The position numbers and the translations under genes were made by a program. Below the pieces are notes generated by a model. It was not told the DNA's origin, searched no databases, and saw only the letters and a program-made list of their open reading frames with translations. Below are positions 9,392 through 17,751 of a DNA stretch of 32,020 bases, piece after piece; within the stretch, counting starts at the first letter, position 1, and the number at the start of each line of letters is the position of its first letter. This DNA comes from an uncultured Spirochaetaceae bacterium (GTDB lineage Bacteria > Spirochaetota > Spirochaetia > Treponematales > Treponemataceae). The stretch covers positions 1 through 32,020 of the forward strand of contig CACXCG010000006.1 in the NCBI GenBank assembly GCA_902766125.1, written 5' to 3'.

Positions 9392-9928
9392 TTACTCTGC
9401 TGTCAGGTGAAAGTCGCTTTTTTTGAAAGAACCGCCTGCAATGGCTTTCATCAGCCGTTCTTTATCCAAAAGCCAGGGATCTTCATACGTACGGCAAGTT
9501 TGCATAAATCGTACCCAGTCAAAGCGGGAAAGGTAATTCTGCACCTGTGCGGGCGTGCCATTCTGCGCAGAAACGTAAAGGGCGCGGAGCAGTTCGGCAG
9601 AAAAACCGTCTTTCTGGTTAAGGCTGTTTGTGTAGGGAATAATCATGCCGTACGGCTTACCGCACATTCTGTTGCAGTCGTCATAAAATGTTACCACAAC
9701 AGGAGTGCAGCCGTTTTTGCTTACGGTAAGCGTTATCCGCTGCTCCGCGCCCGTTTGGCATTGCGACAGACGGTTTGTGTTTTCGCAGTTAGCGCTGTCT
9801 GTCCAGGTAACCGTACAATACGCTGCCTGAGGAACGTGCGGTATGGTAAGGCACACGTCCTCATCCGTTGCAAAGCAGCAGGCCGTCAGCATGCATGCTG
9901 TCAGTAGGGAATAACATAAGTGCTTCAT
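9392..9928 (-). CDS. Unknown small lipoprotein
   Basis: This encodes a 178-residue secreted protein of unknown function. From ATG 9928 the N-terminus is a lipoprotein-type signal with LTAC twice (MKHLCYSLLTACMLTACC), so the exact lipidated cysteine is unclear. A reading from TTG 9955 would place nine extra residues before the signal and is less likely. The mature part has several cysteines (VCLTI, YCTVTW, NCENTN, SQCQTG, GCTPVV, DCNRMC), enough for disulfide bonds outside the cytoplasm. It has no clear Shine-Dalgarno sequence and starts 27 bases after the channel gene, so it probably depends on read-through translation in the metK operon. Confidence 0.72.
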   Translation of the reverse strand: MKHLCYSLLTACMLTACCFATDEDVCLTIPHVPQAAYCTVTWTDSANCENTNRLSQCQTGAEQRITLTVSKNGCTPVVVTFYDDCNRMCGKPYGMIIPYTNSLNQKDGFSAELLRALYVSAQNGTPAQVQNYLSRFDWVRFMQTCRTYEDPWLLDKERLMKAIAGGSFKKSDFHLTAE

Positions 9929-9955
9929 ACTATATATATGGCACTGGCAAATCAA

Positions 9956-10903
9956 TCAGGACAAATTTTCAGCACTATTGTTGATTAATTTTATGTCGTA
10001 GCGGGTGAACGGTATGTCAAATCCGTCTTTCTGCAGTTCTTTGCGGATTGCAATGAATACTTCTGTTTTGTTCTGAATAAAATCGCTGTTTTTTATCCAT
10101 ACACATAACTTCAGGTTAACCGCTTCTCCAAATCCGTCGTAATACACCATTGGTTCAGGATTTTCCAGTACGGTCGGACAAAGAGATGGAACACGCTTTA
10201 CTGCAGCCATTACTTTTTCCATGTCATAATCGTAACTTACCGGAATGTCGTACACCATACGGCGGGTTTTAAAGTGACTGTAATTTTTGAAGGTGTCGTT
10301 GATGATAGCACTGTTGGGAATGCGTATCATCTGATTGTCATGCGTGTGAACCATAACGCTCAGCAGATCGATTGAATCAACAATTCCGCTTACTCCGTTT
10401 ACTTCTATAAAGTCACCTACACGCAATGCTTTTTCGCTTAAGACAAATAATCCGCTTATGATGTTGCTTACACTTGTCTGTGCTGCAAAACCGATTGCAA
10501 GACCGGCAACTCCGGCAGCGCCCCATACTGCACTTAAGTTAACACCAATGCAGCTTAAAATGTACATGCCCGTCAGAATGTAGAACACATACGTTATGGC
10601 TTTATTTAAAAGCAGTTTTGAATGTGCCTGCAGTTTAGAAGCAAACTTTTTGTTGACCAGGCGCTTAAGGAATTTGTAAATGCCAAACAGAATGGCAATG
10701 GTAACGACAGCTACTGCAATTTTTGCAGCACTCTGTACGGTGAACAGCTGTTTAATTTCATCAAGGTGAAAAAATTTTGTTGTCTGTTCTGCAACTTCGG
10801 ATCCAACGGTTCCCAGTGGTGAAACAATGTCTGCTCCTTCAATGACTTTTTCTGTGGTTTCGATTGTTTCTGCGACAACCGTTTCTGCAATCTCTTCTTC
10901 CAT
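9956..10903 (-). CDS. MscS-family mechanosensitive ion channel
   Basis: This 315-residue protein is a small-conductance mechanosensitive channel, which opens under membrane tension to release solutes on osmotic downshift. After an unusual acidic 50-residue N-terminus there are membrane segments at about 58-80 and 98-120, then the pore-lining, Gly/Ala-rich third helix (VWGAAGVAGLAIGFAAQTSV, 126-145) that is the family signature. The beta domain follows (RVGDFIEVNGVSGIVDSIDL, 161-180; IRIPNSAIIND), then the mixed C-terminal domain. The N-terminal acidic stretch is not typical of plain MscS and could be a small regulatory tail. AGGAG (10910-10914) precedes the ATG. The gene starts 12 bases after nth ends. 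MscL is also encoded in this window at 25038. Confidence 0.93.
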   Translation of the reverse strand: MEEEIAETVVAETIETTEKVIEGADIVSPLGTVGSEVAEQTTKFFHLDEIKQLFTVQSAAKIAVAVVTIAILFGIYKFLKRLVNKKFASKLQAHSKLLLNKAITYVFYILTGMYILSCIGVNLSAVWGAAGVAGLAIGFAAQTSVSNIISGLFVLSEKALRVGDFIEVNGVSGIVDSIDLLSVMVHTHDNQMIRIPNSAIINDTFKNYSHFKTRRMVYDIPVSYDYDMEKVMAAVKRVPSLCPTVLENPEPMVYYDGFGEAVNLKLCVWIKNSDFIQNKTEVFIAIRKELQKDGFDIPFTRYDIKLINNSAENLS

Positions 10904-10915
10904 ATTTTTCTCCTG

Positions 10916-11548
10916 TCAGGTGTTGTGTTTGCATATATCGTTTATAAGACATTCATCGCATTTGGGATTTCGTGCCGTGCAGGTATACCGTCCGTGTAGC
11001 AGCAGCCAGTGGTGTGCATTCATCATGTATTCCTGAGGAATGCGTTTTATCAGAGAAGCTTCAACTTCTTCCGGTGTAGTTCCTTCTGCAATTCCTGTCT
11101 TTGGACAGATGCGCAGAAGGTGAGTGTCTACCGGCATGGTGGGCTGTCCGTATACCACATTCAGAATTACGTTTGCAGTTTTTCTTCCCACTCCCGAAAG
11201 TGTCAGAAGTTCTTCGCGCGTAGAAGGAATTTTTCCGTTGAAGTTTTCTATAAGCTGCTGACTGAGCGTTATGACATGATCTGCTTTAGTGCGGTACAGT
11301 CCGATTGATTTTATGTAAGGAATAAGATTCTGTTTTCCCAGTTTAAGCATTTGCTGCGGAGTTTTTACTTTTTTGTACAGCGGTGCAGTTGCTTCGTTTA
11401 CTGATTTGTCTGTTGCCTGTGCAGAGAGCACAACGCTTACCAGAAGGCAGTAAGGATTTGGTGCCACCAGTTCTGGCTGTGGATTGGGATTTGCTTCCCT
11501 GAATCGTTCGAACACGGTGACAATCTGTTTTCTGGTAAGCAGTGACAT
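10916..11548 (-). CDS. nth: Endonuclease III (DNA glycosylase/AP lyase)
   Basis: Nth removes oxidised pyrimidines from DNA and cuts the resulting abasic site in base-excision repair. The 210-residue length is normal. The helix-hairpin-helix carries the catalytic lysine (LSGVGRKTANVIL, Lys123) and the catalytic aspartate follows at Asp141 (VDTH). Four cysteines at 190, 197, 200 and 206 with C-x6-C-x2-C-x5-C spacing bind the 4Fe-4S cluster. It starts 11 bases after the metK stop and ends 12 bases before the channel gene, so it is translated from the metK transcript. The ribosome-binding site is weak. Confidence 0.97.
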   Translation of the reverse strand: MSLLTRKQIVTVFERFREANPNPQPELVAPNPYCLLVSVVLSAQATDKSVNEATAPLYKKVKTPQQMLKLGKQNLIPYIKSIGLYRTKADHVITLSQQLIENFNGKIPSTREELLTLSGVGRKTANVILNVVYGQPTMPVDTHLLRICPKTGIAEGTTPEEVEASLIKRIPQEYMMNAHHWLLLHGRYTCTARNPKCDECLINDICKHNT

Positions 11549-11559
11549 GTTCTGTCCGG

Positions 11560-12729
11560 CTATTTGACTGCTTTTTTAAGCGCGTCTGCTTTGTCTGTTT
11601 TTTCCCAGGAGAACTCGCTGCGGCCAAAGTGTCCGTATGCGGCAGTTGCTTCGTAAATGGGGCGCTTTAAGTCGAGTGTTTTGATGATTCCTGCGGGTGT
11701 GCAGTCAAACACTTCTTTTACTGCGTCTACGATTGCGCTTTCTGCTACTGCTCCTGTTCCAAAGGTGTCGATCATAATGCTTACCGGGAACGGAACGCCG
11801 ATAGCGTATGCAAGCTGAACTTCTGCGCGTTCTGCAAGATCTGCTGCAACAATGTTCTTTGCAATGTAGCGTGCCATGTATGCTGCTGAGCGGTCAACTT
11901 TACTGGGATCCTTTCCGCTGAAACATCCGCCGCCATGACGACCCATTCCGCCGTAAGTGTCAACGATGATTTTGCGGCCAGTAAGACCAGTGTCGCCTAC
12001 CGGACCTCCAATGCAGAACTGTCCTGTCGGGTTAACAAAGAACTTTGTATTTGCATCCAGAAGACCAGTGGGTTCAAGTACGGGTTTTATCAGATGATTG
12101 ATGATGGCATCTTCTATCTGTTCACGGGTAACATCGGGGTCATGCTGCTGGCTTACAACTACCGTATCAATGCGTACGGGGCGGTGTCCTTCGTATTCAA
12201 CGGTAACCTGTCCCTTTGAATCAGGACGGAACCACTTGAAGGTACCGTTTTTGCGAAGTTCTGCAGACTTACGCATCAGTTTGTGCGAATACATAATGGG
12301 AGCCGGCATAAGCTCAGGTGTTTCCTTGCATGCAAAACCAAACATCATGCCCTGGTCGCCTGCACCCTGCTGACCTTTGTATTCATCAAGTCCTTTACCC
12401 ACAACACCCTGGTTGATATCGGGTGACTGTTCGTGAATCATGTTCAGTACAGCCATGGAATTGTAATCCAGACCGTATGCGGGATTTGTATAGCCAATGC
12501 GCTGGGCAACTTTTTTGGCAACTTCCTGAACATTTACGTATGCTTCGGTGTTTATTTCTCCGCCAATGATGATTGCTGCCTGAGATGCAAACGTTTCGCA
12601 GGCAACATGACTTTCCGGGTCCTGACGTAAGCATTCGTCAAGAATACCGTCACTGATTTGGTCGCACAATTTGTCGGGGTGACCTTCTCCAACTGATTCT
12701 GAAGTGAAAAGATATTTCTTAGCAGACAT
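11560..12729 (-). CDS. metK: S-adenosylmethionine synthase
   Basis: MetK joins methionine and ATP to make S-adenosylmethionine, the main methyl donor. At 389 residues it is a normal-length bacterial enzyme. Family signatures are present: [14 protein letters not shown] near residues 14-27, with the conserved His17; [12 protein letters not shown] at 123-134; and the glycine-rich P-loop-like [15 protein letters not shown] followed by [15 protein letters not shown] at 12739-12743 precedes ATG 12729. It leads a five-gene unit (metK, nth, MscS-like channel, two lipoproteins) with short gaps. I see no SAM riboswitch or clear promoter in the roughly 110 bases upstream. Confidence 0.98.
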   Translation of the reverse strand: MSAKKYLFTSESVGEGHPDKLCDQISDGILDECLRQDPESHVACETFASQAAIIIGGEINTEAYVNVQEVAKKVAQRIGYTNPAYGLDYNSMAVLNMIHEQSPDINQGVVGKGLDEYKGQQGAGDQGMMFGFACKETPELMPAPIMYSHKLMRKSAELRKNGTFKWFRPDSKGQVTVEYEGHRPVRIDTVVVSQQHDPDVTREQIEDAIINHLIKPVLEPTGLLDANTKFFVNPTGQFCIGGPVGDTGLTGRKIIVDTYGGMGRHGGGCFSGKDPSKVDRSAAYMARYIAKNIVAADLAERAEVQLAYAIGVPFPVSIMIDTFGTGAVAESAIVDAVKEVFDCTPAGIIKTLDLKRPIYEATAAYGHFGRSEFSWEKTDKADALKKAVK

Positions 12730-12806
12730 TTCGCCAGTCCTCCATATTGAAATAGTCTTAAGATATAAAAATTGGACATTTTGCAGACTTTTTTTCTAAA
12801 AAGTAC

Positions 12807-12858
12807 TGTACAAAGCCATAAAAACATTCTATACTTTTATATGTAGTTAATCAACTAC
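12807..12858 (+). promoter_or_regulatory. Promoter and operator-like palindrome of the CBM48 gene
   Basis: TGTACA (12807-12812) and TATACT (12830-12835) are 17 bases apart, a good sigma-70 promoter. Transcription would start near 12842. Directly there, GTAGTT-AATC-AACTAC (12843-12858) forms a near-perfect 16-base palindrome, well placed for a repressor to block initiation or to form a small 5' hairpin. The protein that binds it is not known. Confidence 0.55.
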
Positions 12859-12888
12859 TAAATTCAATTCAGCCGATGGGGGCGCAGT

Positions 12889-13197
12889 ATGGCATTAAAA
12901 AAGACATATTCGAAAGACAAGAAGACTTGTACCGTCACATTCAGCGTAAGTAAAGAAGCAGCTCACGGTGCAGAACATGTTACTATTGCCGGTGACTTCA
13001 ACAACTGGAGCAGCACCGACACTCCGCTTACAAAAGACAAGAGCGGTACTTTTTCTACAAAGATTAAGCTGGACGCAGGAAAAGAATACCAGTTCCGCTA
13101 TCTGTTAGATGGAAAGCACTGGGAAAATGACTGGGCAGCTGACAAATACATTCCGGCTCCCTTCTCTCATACCGATAACTCTGTGGTTATCTGCTAA
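12889..13197 (+). CDS. Free-standing CBM48 (glycogen/starch-binding) domain protein
   Basis: This 102-residue protein consists almost wholly of a carbohydrate-binding module of the CBM48/AMPK-beta type, normally fused to glycogen branching or debranching enzymes or to AMPK beta subunits. The signature is plain: VTIAGDFNNWS (residues about 47-57), a hydrophilic loop, then YQFRYLLDGKHWENDWAADK. No signal peptide is present, so it should act in the cytoplasm, presumably binding glycogen-like polymer or a partner enzyme. It starts at ATG 12889 behind GGGGGCG. It is transcribed alone between its own promoter and a strong terminator; no glycogen gene is nearby. Confidence 0.9.
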   Translation: MALKKTYSKDKKTCTVTFSVSKEAAHGAEHVTIAGDFNNWSSTDTPLTKDKSGTFSTKIKLDAGKEYQFRYLLDGKHWENDWAADKYIPAPFSHTDNSVVIC

Positions 13198-13265
13198 ATT
13201 AAACTGAATTGAAGCTATCGGAGTTAGTTGCTGCTTAGGGTACCCCCATAATGCAACGATTACTG

Positions 13266-13298
13266 CACCCTGTCATGTTCTGGCAGGGTGTTTTTTTT
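13266..13298 (+). terminator. Rho-independent terminator after the CBM48 gene
   Basis: CACCCTGTCA and TGGCAGGGTG form a 10-base stem with one G-T pair and a five-base loop, followed by eight T. It lies about 70 bases past the stop codon. Confidence 0.92.
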
Positions 13299-13330
13299 GG
13301 CTGCGATTTTGTTATGTGCTGGCGGAAAGC

Positions 13331-13374
13331 ACTGATAGCAGGGTGTTTACGAAATAGGTCACTATCAGTACGAT
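13331..13374 (+). promoter_or_regulatory. Promoter flanked by an inverted repeat, upstream of a secreted protein gene
   Basis: TTTACG (13346-13351) and TACGAT (13369-13374) are 17 bases apart and make a fair promoter. An 8-base inverted repeat brackets it: ACTGATAG (13331-13338) upstream of the -35 box and CTATCAGT (13362-13369) running up to the -10 box. The placement suggests a regulator binding both half-sites, but it could instead be a chance repeat. Confidence 0.4.
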
Positions 13375-13405
13375 GGTGTATGTCTGCTTTTAAGGAGAAA
13401 GTCTT

Positions 13406-14131
13406 ATGTCAATAAAACGTACGTTTTTGTCGCTTTTGCTTGCCCTGTGTACGTCGCTGTGTGTATTTGCGCAGGAAGATTCGGGTCGTTCAGATATGTC
13501 GCATTCCATCGAAGTACAGGCAGCTCAGTATTTTGCCTCTGGGGTAGAAGATGCGGTTTCCAGTCTGGGTGTTGCATACTATCTGGATACAAACAGGCTT
13601 AACTTTCGGACGACATTTCAGCTTGCATATAATTCTATCGATTTAACTTCGCGCGCTGCATACTATCCGTTTGAAATAAATGCAAAGTCAACTCATCGCT
13701 TTGGAGCGGGAGCACTGATTCATCTTGAACATTATTACGACACTTTTTTTGCAACCGATGTTCTGCTTTCTTTGTGTTACGATTTAATTACTGCTAAGGG
13801 ATTTTGTTTTTTCTTTGACGGTGGTGCTTCCTACAACAATTCTGTCATTTACGGATTAGAGGGAAGCTTAAGTCAGTTTTCGTTTGCGTTTGATATTACG
13901 CTGCTTCAAAAGCTAACCGATAGATTTTCGGTGTATGCTTCTTTTGCAAGTCATGATGAATTCCGCTATCCGTTTTTTATTACGCCCAATTACAAACTTG
14001 GTGTCTCCTTTGATATCATGCCAAAACATAATCTGAAGATTGAAACGCTGGTACGCTGCCGTGATCAGTTTACGACTGCTCCGTATGTTGATAATCTGTA
14101 TCTTAAACTGTACTGGAAGATAACGTTATGA
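13406..14131 (+). CDS. Secreted, probably beta-barrel outer-membrane protein
   Basis: This 241-residue protein has a clear Sec signal peptide (MSIKRTFLSLLLALCTSLC then VFAQ), probably cleaved after residue 22. The mature part alternates polar and aromatic residues in short strands separated by turns, for example LNFRTTFQLAYNSIDL and RFSVYASFASHDEFRYP, and ends in YLKLYWKITL. That pattern is typical of a small outer-membrane beta barrel, though spirochaete barrels are hard to assign by eye. AAGGAG (13392-13397) precedes ATG 13406. Its last four bases overlap the start of the phosphoesterase gene (ATGA), so the two are translationally coupled and probably work at the same cell surface. Confidence 0.8.
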   Translation: MSIKRTFLSLLLALCTSLCVFAQEDSGRSDMSHSIEVQAAQYFASGVEDAVSSLGVAYYLDTNRLNFRTTFQLAYNSIDLTSRAAYYPFEINAKSTHRFGAGALIHLEHYYDTFFATDVLLSLCYDLITAKGFCFFFDGGASYNNSVIYGLEGSLSQFSFAFDITLLQKLTDRFSVYASFASHDEFRYPFFITPNYKLGVSFDIMPKHNLKIETLVRCRDQFTTAPYVDNLYLKLYWKITL

Positions 14132-15036
14132 AAAAATATATCCGCATAAAATCAGTTTTTGGTTTTTCTTTTTTGCTTAGCGCATTGTGTTCGTCCTGTT
14201 CGTATGGTCCGTATCCGCTTACCTTTTTTCAGCAGACGGTAGATGAACGTGCGCCTGTGGTAACAGAATTAACGGGAAGCGATTTGCCTTCTGTTGGAAC
14301 TGCTGCCGAGTATTCTTTTTTAGTGGTAACCGATGTTCACTTTGGAAGCGATGATCCAATTCCGCAGGACAGATTTATCCGCCGCTTTAATAAATTCTTT
14401 GCAAGCACTGAACCTGAATCTCGTTACCCTCGTTTTTTAGTGTGTCTGGGTGACTGTGCCGACAACGGTAAACCTGAAGAATGGAACAGCTACAATGCAT
14501 TCCTGTCCGATGTTGAGCAGGCTGCAAATGCAAAGGGTCTTTCTGATTTCAAATGCTATTCCTGTATCGGAAACCATGACTGCTACAATTACGGTGGAAG
14601 TCAATTTGCTCAGTATGTGTATCCCCATGTAACATCATACAAGTTTACGGTTAGGGCAGACAGTTCTACAAGCGGATTTTCCTATTACTTTTTAGACACG
14701 GGTAACGGAACACTCGGAAACAAACAGATGAAAAGTTTTGCACAGAAAATTGCAGAAGATTCTTCTCCTAAAATTGTAATGACGCACTATCAGATTTTTT
14801 CCGGCGGTGGAAATATTTTTTTAATTCAGGATTATACGGAACGCAATAAACTGCTTTCACTGTTTGCAAAAAACAAAGTAAAGCTTGTGCTTGAAGGACA
14901 CTGGCATGGCGGTGCTTCTTACGATTTTGGTGTGTTCAATGAACTTACCTGTAAGACAACAATGAAACGCCTGTTTTACCTGGTAACGGTAAACGAAACA
15001 AATCAAACGGCACGCGTTGAAGAAATAAAATTCTAG
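14128..15036 (+). CDS. Metallophosphoesterase lipoprotein
   Basis: This is a 302-residue calcineurin-like phosphoesterase that should hydrolyse a phosphate ester outside the cytoplasm using two metal ions. The N-terminus is a lipoprotein signal ending in CSSC (around residues 21-24). The metal-binding motifs are in order: TDVHFG (D-x-H), LGDCADNG (GD), GNHDCYN (GNHD), MTHYQ (H) and GHWHGG (GHxH). The substrate is not evident. The start overlaps the stop of the preceding barrel-like protein gene by four bases. At the 3' end its TAG shares the palindrome CTAG with the stop codon of the convergent modF gene. Confidence 0.93.
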   Translation: MKKYIRIKSVFGFSFLLSALCSSCSYGPYPLTFFQQTVDERAPVVTELTGSDLPSVGTAAEYSFLVVTDVHFGSDDPIPQDRFIRRFNKFFASTEPESRYPRFLVCLGDCADNGKPEEWNSYNAFLSDVEQAANAKGLSDFKCYSCIGNHDCYNYGGSQFAQYVYPHVTSYKFTVRADSSTSGFSYYFLDTGNGTLGNKQMKSFAQKIAEDSSPKIVMTHYQIFSGGGNIFLIQDYTERNKLLSLFAKNKVKLVLEGHWHGGASYDFGVFNELTCKTTMKRLFYLVTVNETNQTARVEEIKF

Positions 15037-16643
15037 TCTGCGTTTTCAATGACGCGGTACATGGGCTCTTCACCCGGATGCAGTTCCAGTATGTGTTTTT
15101 CACATGCAAGTGCTTCTGAAGGATCATGAGTTACGTGCAGCAATGTTGTGGTTCCTGTCTGTGCAATGGTCTCAAGCAGGTCAAGAACAAGCTGTCGGTT
15201 TGCTTCGTCCAGTCCGTGACAGGGTTCGTCCAGAATAAGAACACGGGGACTCTTTACTGCTGCGCGAAGAATCAGCACTGCTCTCTGCTGACCGTAAGAC
15301 AAGGTGTTAAAGGCTGTATTTTCTTTTCCACCTAAACCTGCAAGCCTCAGCCATGCAAGGGCTGTCGCTTTTTCAAAATCTGTTGCACTTTCGTACAAAC
15401 CAATGCTGTCATGGAATCCGCTTATGATGGTATTCTGAATTGTCGTATCGCCAACCATGCGGTATTCAACATGCAGACGGTAAGACACAATGCCTAGATT
15501 TTTTCGTATGTCCCAGATAGTCTCTCCGCTGCCACGGCGCTTTCCAAACAGCCGCACATCTTCGCGGAACACCTGCATATTGTCACCGGTAATCAGTTCA
15601 AGCATTGTTGTTTTTCCGGAACCGTTTGGACCACGAATAAACCAGTGTTCTCCCTGCATGACAGTCCAGTTCATGTTGATTAAAACCTTGTGTTCATCCC
15701 AGCCTACATTGACATTGTTAAAACGGATCAGTTCTTTTGACTGTTCAGAATTTTCTGTCGTGCTGATTTGTGACTCTTCGGTAAGCACTTTTGTTTCTTC
15801 ACGGATTTTTTGCAGTGTCTGTAAAAATGCCTGCTTTGTTTCTGCTCTTGTTTTACTGCGCTCTTCTTCACGAGATGAATGTACTTTCTGATATTCTTCT
15901 TTTGTTCCGCAGAAAGAAATAGAGCTTTCGGTAAACTCAAGTACACGGTTTATGCTTTCGGGAATTTCGGTAAAGCGGTCGGTGCACAAAATGACATGAG
16001 GAAAATCCTGCGTGTTCTGCTGACTTGTGTTTGTCTGCCGCTTTGCCATGCTGTCAAAAAATTCAAGCAGGATTGCACGCGAAGAAGCATCCAGCCCTGC
16101 AAAGGGATTGCTTAAAATCAAAAGTTTACATCCGGAAAGCAGTGCACGGCATAAGAGCATGCGTCTGACTTCACCGGTGCTCATAAACTTTAATCCTCTG
16201 TCCAGAATGTTTTGAACTCCGCACAGTTTTACTTCGGGTAAGGTTTCAAGCCGTTGTGCAATTTCAGGAAGCGGATCGTGACGACGTGTTGAGCCTCCTA
16301 AGACTTCGCACAAAAAACGTCTTCCTGTTCTTCCTTCATCTATTTTATTCAGGATTTCACTTTCGTCGTTAACACGTTCTTCTTCAATAAGTGACGCTGC
16401 TTTTTCCAGAGAAACAATTGCAACACTTTCCTTAAAGACATTGCTGAACAAAGCATCTTCGGATGAAGGAATGAATTCAAAATCGCCTGCCAGTGCGCGT
16501 ATAAAATCCGCAGAACCACATCCGTTTGCTCCGGTAATAAGCCATGCCTCTCCTGCATCCATCTGCCAGTTGAGCGAAGGAAGAATCTGTCGTGCTGAAT
16601 TGTAAACAGAACAGTTTTGTATGGTTACCAGATGCGTGCTCAT
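15033..16643 (-). CDS. modF: ModF-type double ABC ATPase with a degenerate first ATPase domain
   Basis: This 536-residue protein has two ABC ATPase domains in tandem and no membrane segment, and it resembles E. coli ModF along its whole length. The second domain (about 305-536) is intact: Walker A GPNGSGKTT (338-346), signature LSYGQQR (448-454), Walker B LILDEPCHGLD (469-479) and the switch histidine (HVTHD). It shares GSGETIWDIRKN with ModF. In the first domain the Walker A is GANGCGSA (38-45), without the lysine, and Walker B reads LSNPFAGLD (177-185), without the catalytic Asp-Glu; the STGE signature remains. So only one half can hydrolyse ATP normally. ATG 16643 has GAGG (16650-16653) upstream. 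It follows the LysR gene by 21 bases, so they form one operon. No molybdate transport genes are nearby. Confidence 0.88.
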   Translation of the reverse strand: MSTHLVTIQNCSVYNSARQILPSLNWQMDAGEAWLITGANGCGSADFIRALAGDFEFIPSSEDALFSNVFKESVAIVSLEKAASLIEEERVNDESEILNKIDEGRTGRRFLCEVLGGSTRRHDPLPEIAQRLETLPEVKLCGVQNILDRGLKFMSTGEVRRMLLCRALLSGCKLLILSNPFAGLDASSRAILLEFFDSMAKRQTNTSQQNTQDFPHVILCTDRFTEIPESINRVLEFTESSISFCGTKEEYQKVHSSREEERSKTRAETKQAFLQTLQKIREETKVLTEESQISTTENSEQSKELIRFNNVNVGWDEHKVLINMNWTVMQGEHWFIRGPNGSGKTTMLELITGDNMQVFREDVRLFGKRRGSGETIWDIRKNLGIVSYRLHVEYRMVGDTTIQNTIISGFHDSIGLYESATDFEKATALAWLRLAGLGGKENTAFNTLSYGQQRAVLILRAAVKSPRVLILDEPCHGLDEANRQLVLDLLETIAQTGTTTLLHVTHDPSEALACEKHILELHPGEEPMYRVIENAD

Positions 16644-16664
16644 GTTGTGCCTCAATGCGTAAAA

Positions 16665-17579
16665 TCAGTTTGTATGAAATTCATCCCACTTGGTATTGTG
16701 CAGAATGTCGGTTACCGCAAGATGAATTCTCTTCTGCGTTTCTGTTCCTGACAGCTGCATTTTCTGAATAAAGCCTATGTCGTAATATCCCAGTGCATGT
16801 CCTGCAGAATGAACGGTAAATCCTTCTTTGTAAGGTCCGTTTTCCAGAACAATTTTTGGAACCAGTGCAATTCCTAATCCCAGTGCAGCAAGAGCCATAA
16901 CCGCTTCGTTACCTTCTGCTTCTGCGGCAATCATGGGCTTAACGTTGCGGCTTTTTGTCCAGGCATCAAATCTTCTGCGTGCAAGACCCGCCTTGGGTAA
17001 AATGAGCGGCACTGACGAAACAATATCCTGAGGGCTTCCCGTTATGTCGCTGAACGTTCCTGTACTGCTTGAAACAAAAACTAACGGACTGGTGCGAACC
17101 GAAACACAATCTATGCCTTCTAAGCCGGTGTCGGGAATTGCGGCAACTGCTAACTCTGCGCGTCCTTCGCGTACGGAGGAGACTGCACCTGCGGGGTCAC
17201 CGGTTTCGACTGAAAGCTGGATTGAAGGATATTTTGCAGCAAGTTTCTTGATGAACGGCGGCATGATGGTATAACAGGCGGTAACACTAGCGTACACGTG
17301 CAGAATACCCGAAACACTGTCACCTTTTTCAGAAAATTCAGACAGGATTTCGCTCTGGTCGTCGATGCAACGGCGTGCAAATTCGGCAAAGCGCCTTCCT
17401 TTTTCGGTTAATGCAACTTCGCGGTTGTCACGGTCAAACAGAATGACTCCGGTTTCTTCTTCCAGACGGCTGATCATGCGGCTGAGTGCAGACGGGCTTA
17501 AGTTGACTTCCTGTGCCGCTTTTGCAAAATGGAGAGTCCTGCTGAGGTGAAGAAATGCATTAAGCTCGTAAAAGTCCAT
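16665..17579 (-). CDS. LysR-family regulator, IlvY-like
   Basis: This 304-residue transcription regulator has an N-terminal winged helix-turn-helix (residues 1-60, with HFAKAAQEVNLSPSALSRMI as the recognition unit) and a C-terminal co-inducer-binding domain. It looks most like IlvY, the activator of acetohydroxyacid isomeroreductase: FLHLSRTLHF, LFDRDNREVALTEKG, SVTACYTIMPPFI and LGLGIALVPKIVLENGP all fit that family. No branched-chain amino acid gene is in the window, so its target is unknown; the first candidate is the modF-like gene directly downstream. It has no Shine-Dalgarno sequence, and its promoter predicts a transcript starting at the ATG itself. It diverges from the PadR gene. Confidence 0.88.
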   Translation of the reverse strand: MDFYELNAFLHLSRTLHFAKAAQEVNLSPSALSRMISRLEEETGVILFDRDNREVALTEKGRRFAEFARRCIDDQSEILSEFSEKGDSVSGILHVYASVTACYTIMPPFIKKLAAKYPSIQLSVETGDPAGAVSSVREGRAELAVAAIPDTGLEGIDCVSVRTSPLVFVSSSTGTFSDITGSPQDIVSSVPLILPKAGLARRRFDAWTKSRNVKPMIAAEAEGNEAVMALAALGLGIALVPKIVLENGPYKEGFTVHSAGHALGYYDIGFIQKMQLSGTETQKRIHLAVTDILHNTKWDEFHTN

Positions 17580-17585
17580 GGCTTA

Positions 17586-17614
17586 AGTTTACGGTGTATG
17601 GGGATTTTTTTCAA
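17586..17614 (-). promoter_or_regulatory. Promoter of the LysR gene, predicting a leaderless mRNA
   Basis: On the minus strand TTGAAA (17609-17614) and TAAACT (17586-17591) are 17 bases apart. The seventh base past the -10 box is the A of ATG 17579, so transcription should begin at the start codon. Confidence 0.6.
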
Positions 17615-17615
17615 C

Positions 17616-17738
17616 TGTCGCCAAATTGCAGAAAACCCAAAAAATTTTTCAAAAATATGTTGACAGGCGACATATATCGTGATATGATATATATCGTAAG
17701 GCGATATAGCGCGTATCGACAGTGTCGCAATGCGATAC
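17616..17738. promoter_or_regulatory. Operator array between the LysR and PadR genes
   Basis: The spacer is packed with related repeats: TGTCGCC (17616-17622) inverted to GGCGACA (17666-17672); ATATATCGT twice as a direct repeat around the -10 box; TATATCG-5-CGATATA (17690-17708); GTATCG-14-CGATAC (17713-17718 and 17733-17738); and nested in the last, CGACA-G-TGTCG (17717-17727). They surround the promoter of the PadR gene, so autoregulation by PadR at several sites is the simplest reading. PadR proteins usually bind inverted repeats at their own promoter. Confidence 0.6.
17660..17688 (+). promoter_or_regulatory. Promoter of the padR-DUF2812 operon
   Basis: TTGACA (17660-17665, perfect) and TATGAT (17683-17688, five of six) are 17 bases apart. 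This is among the strongest promoters in the window, as expected for a promoter held down by a repressor. Confidence 0.82.
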
Positions 17739-17751
17739 AAGAGAGGTAAAC

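Noticed and set aside
12730..12888. SAM riboswitch upstream of metK
   Set aside because: The minus-strand region before metK is AT-rich with no four-way junction or SAM-type conserved core visible, and no anti-terminator arrangement.
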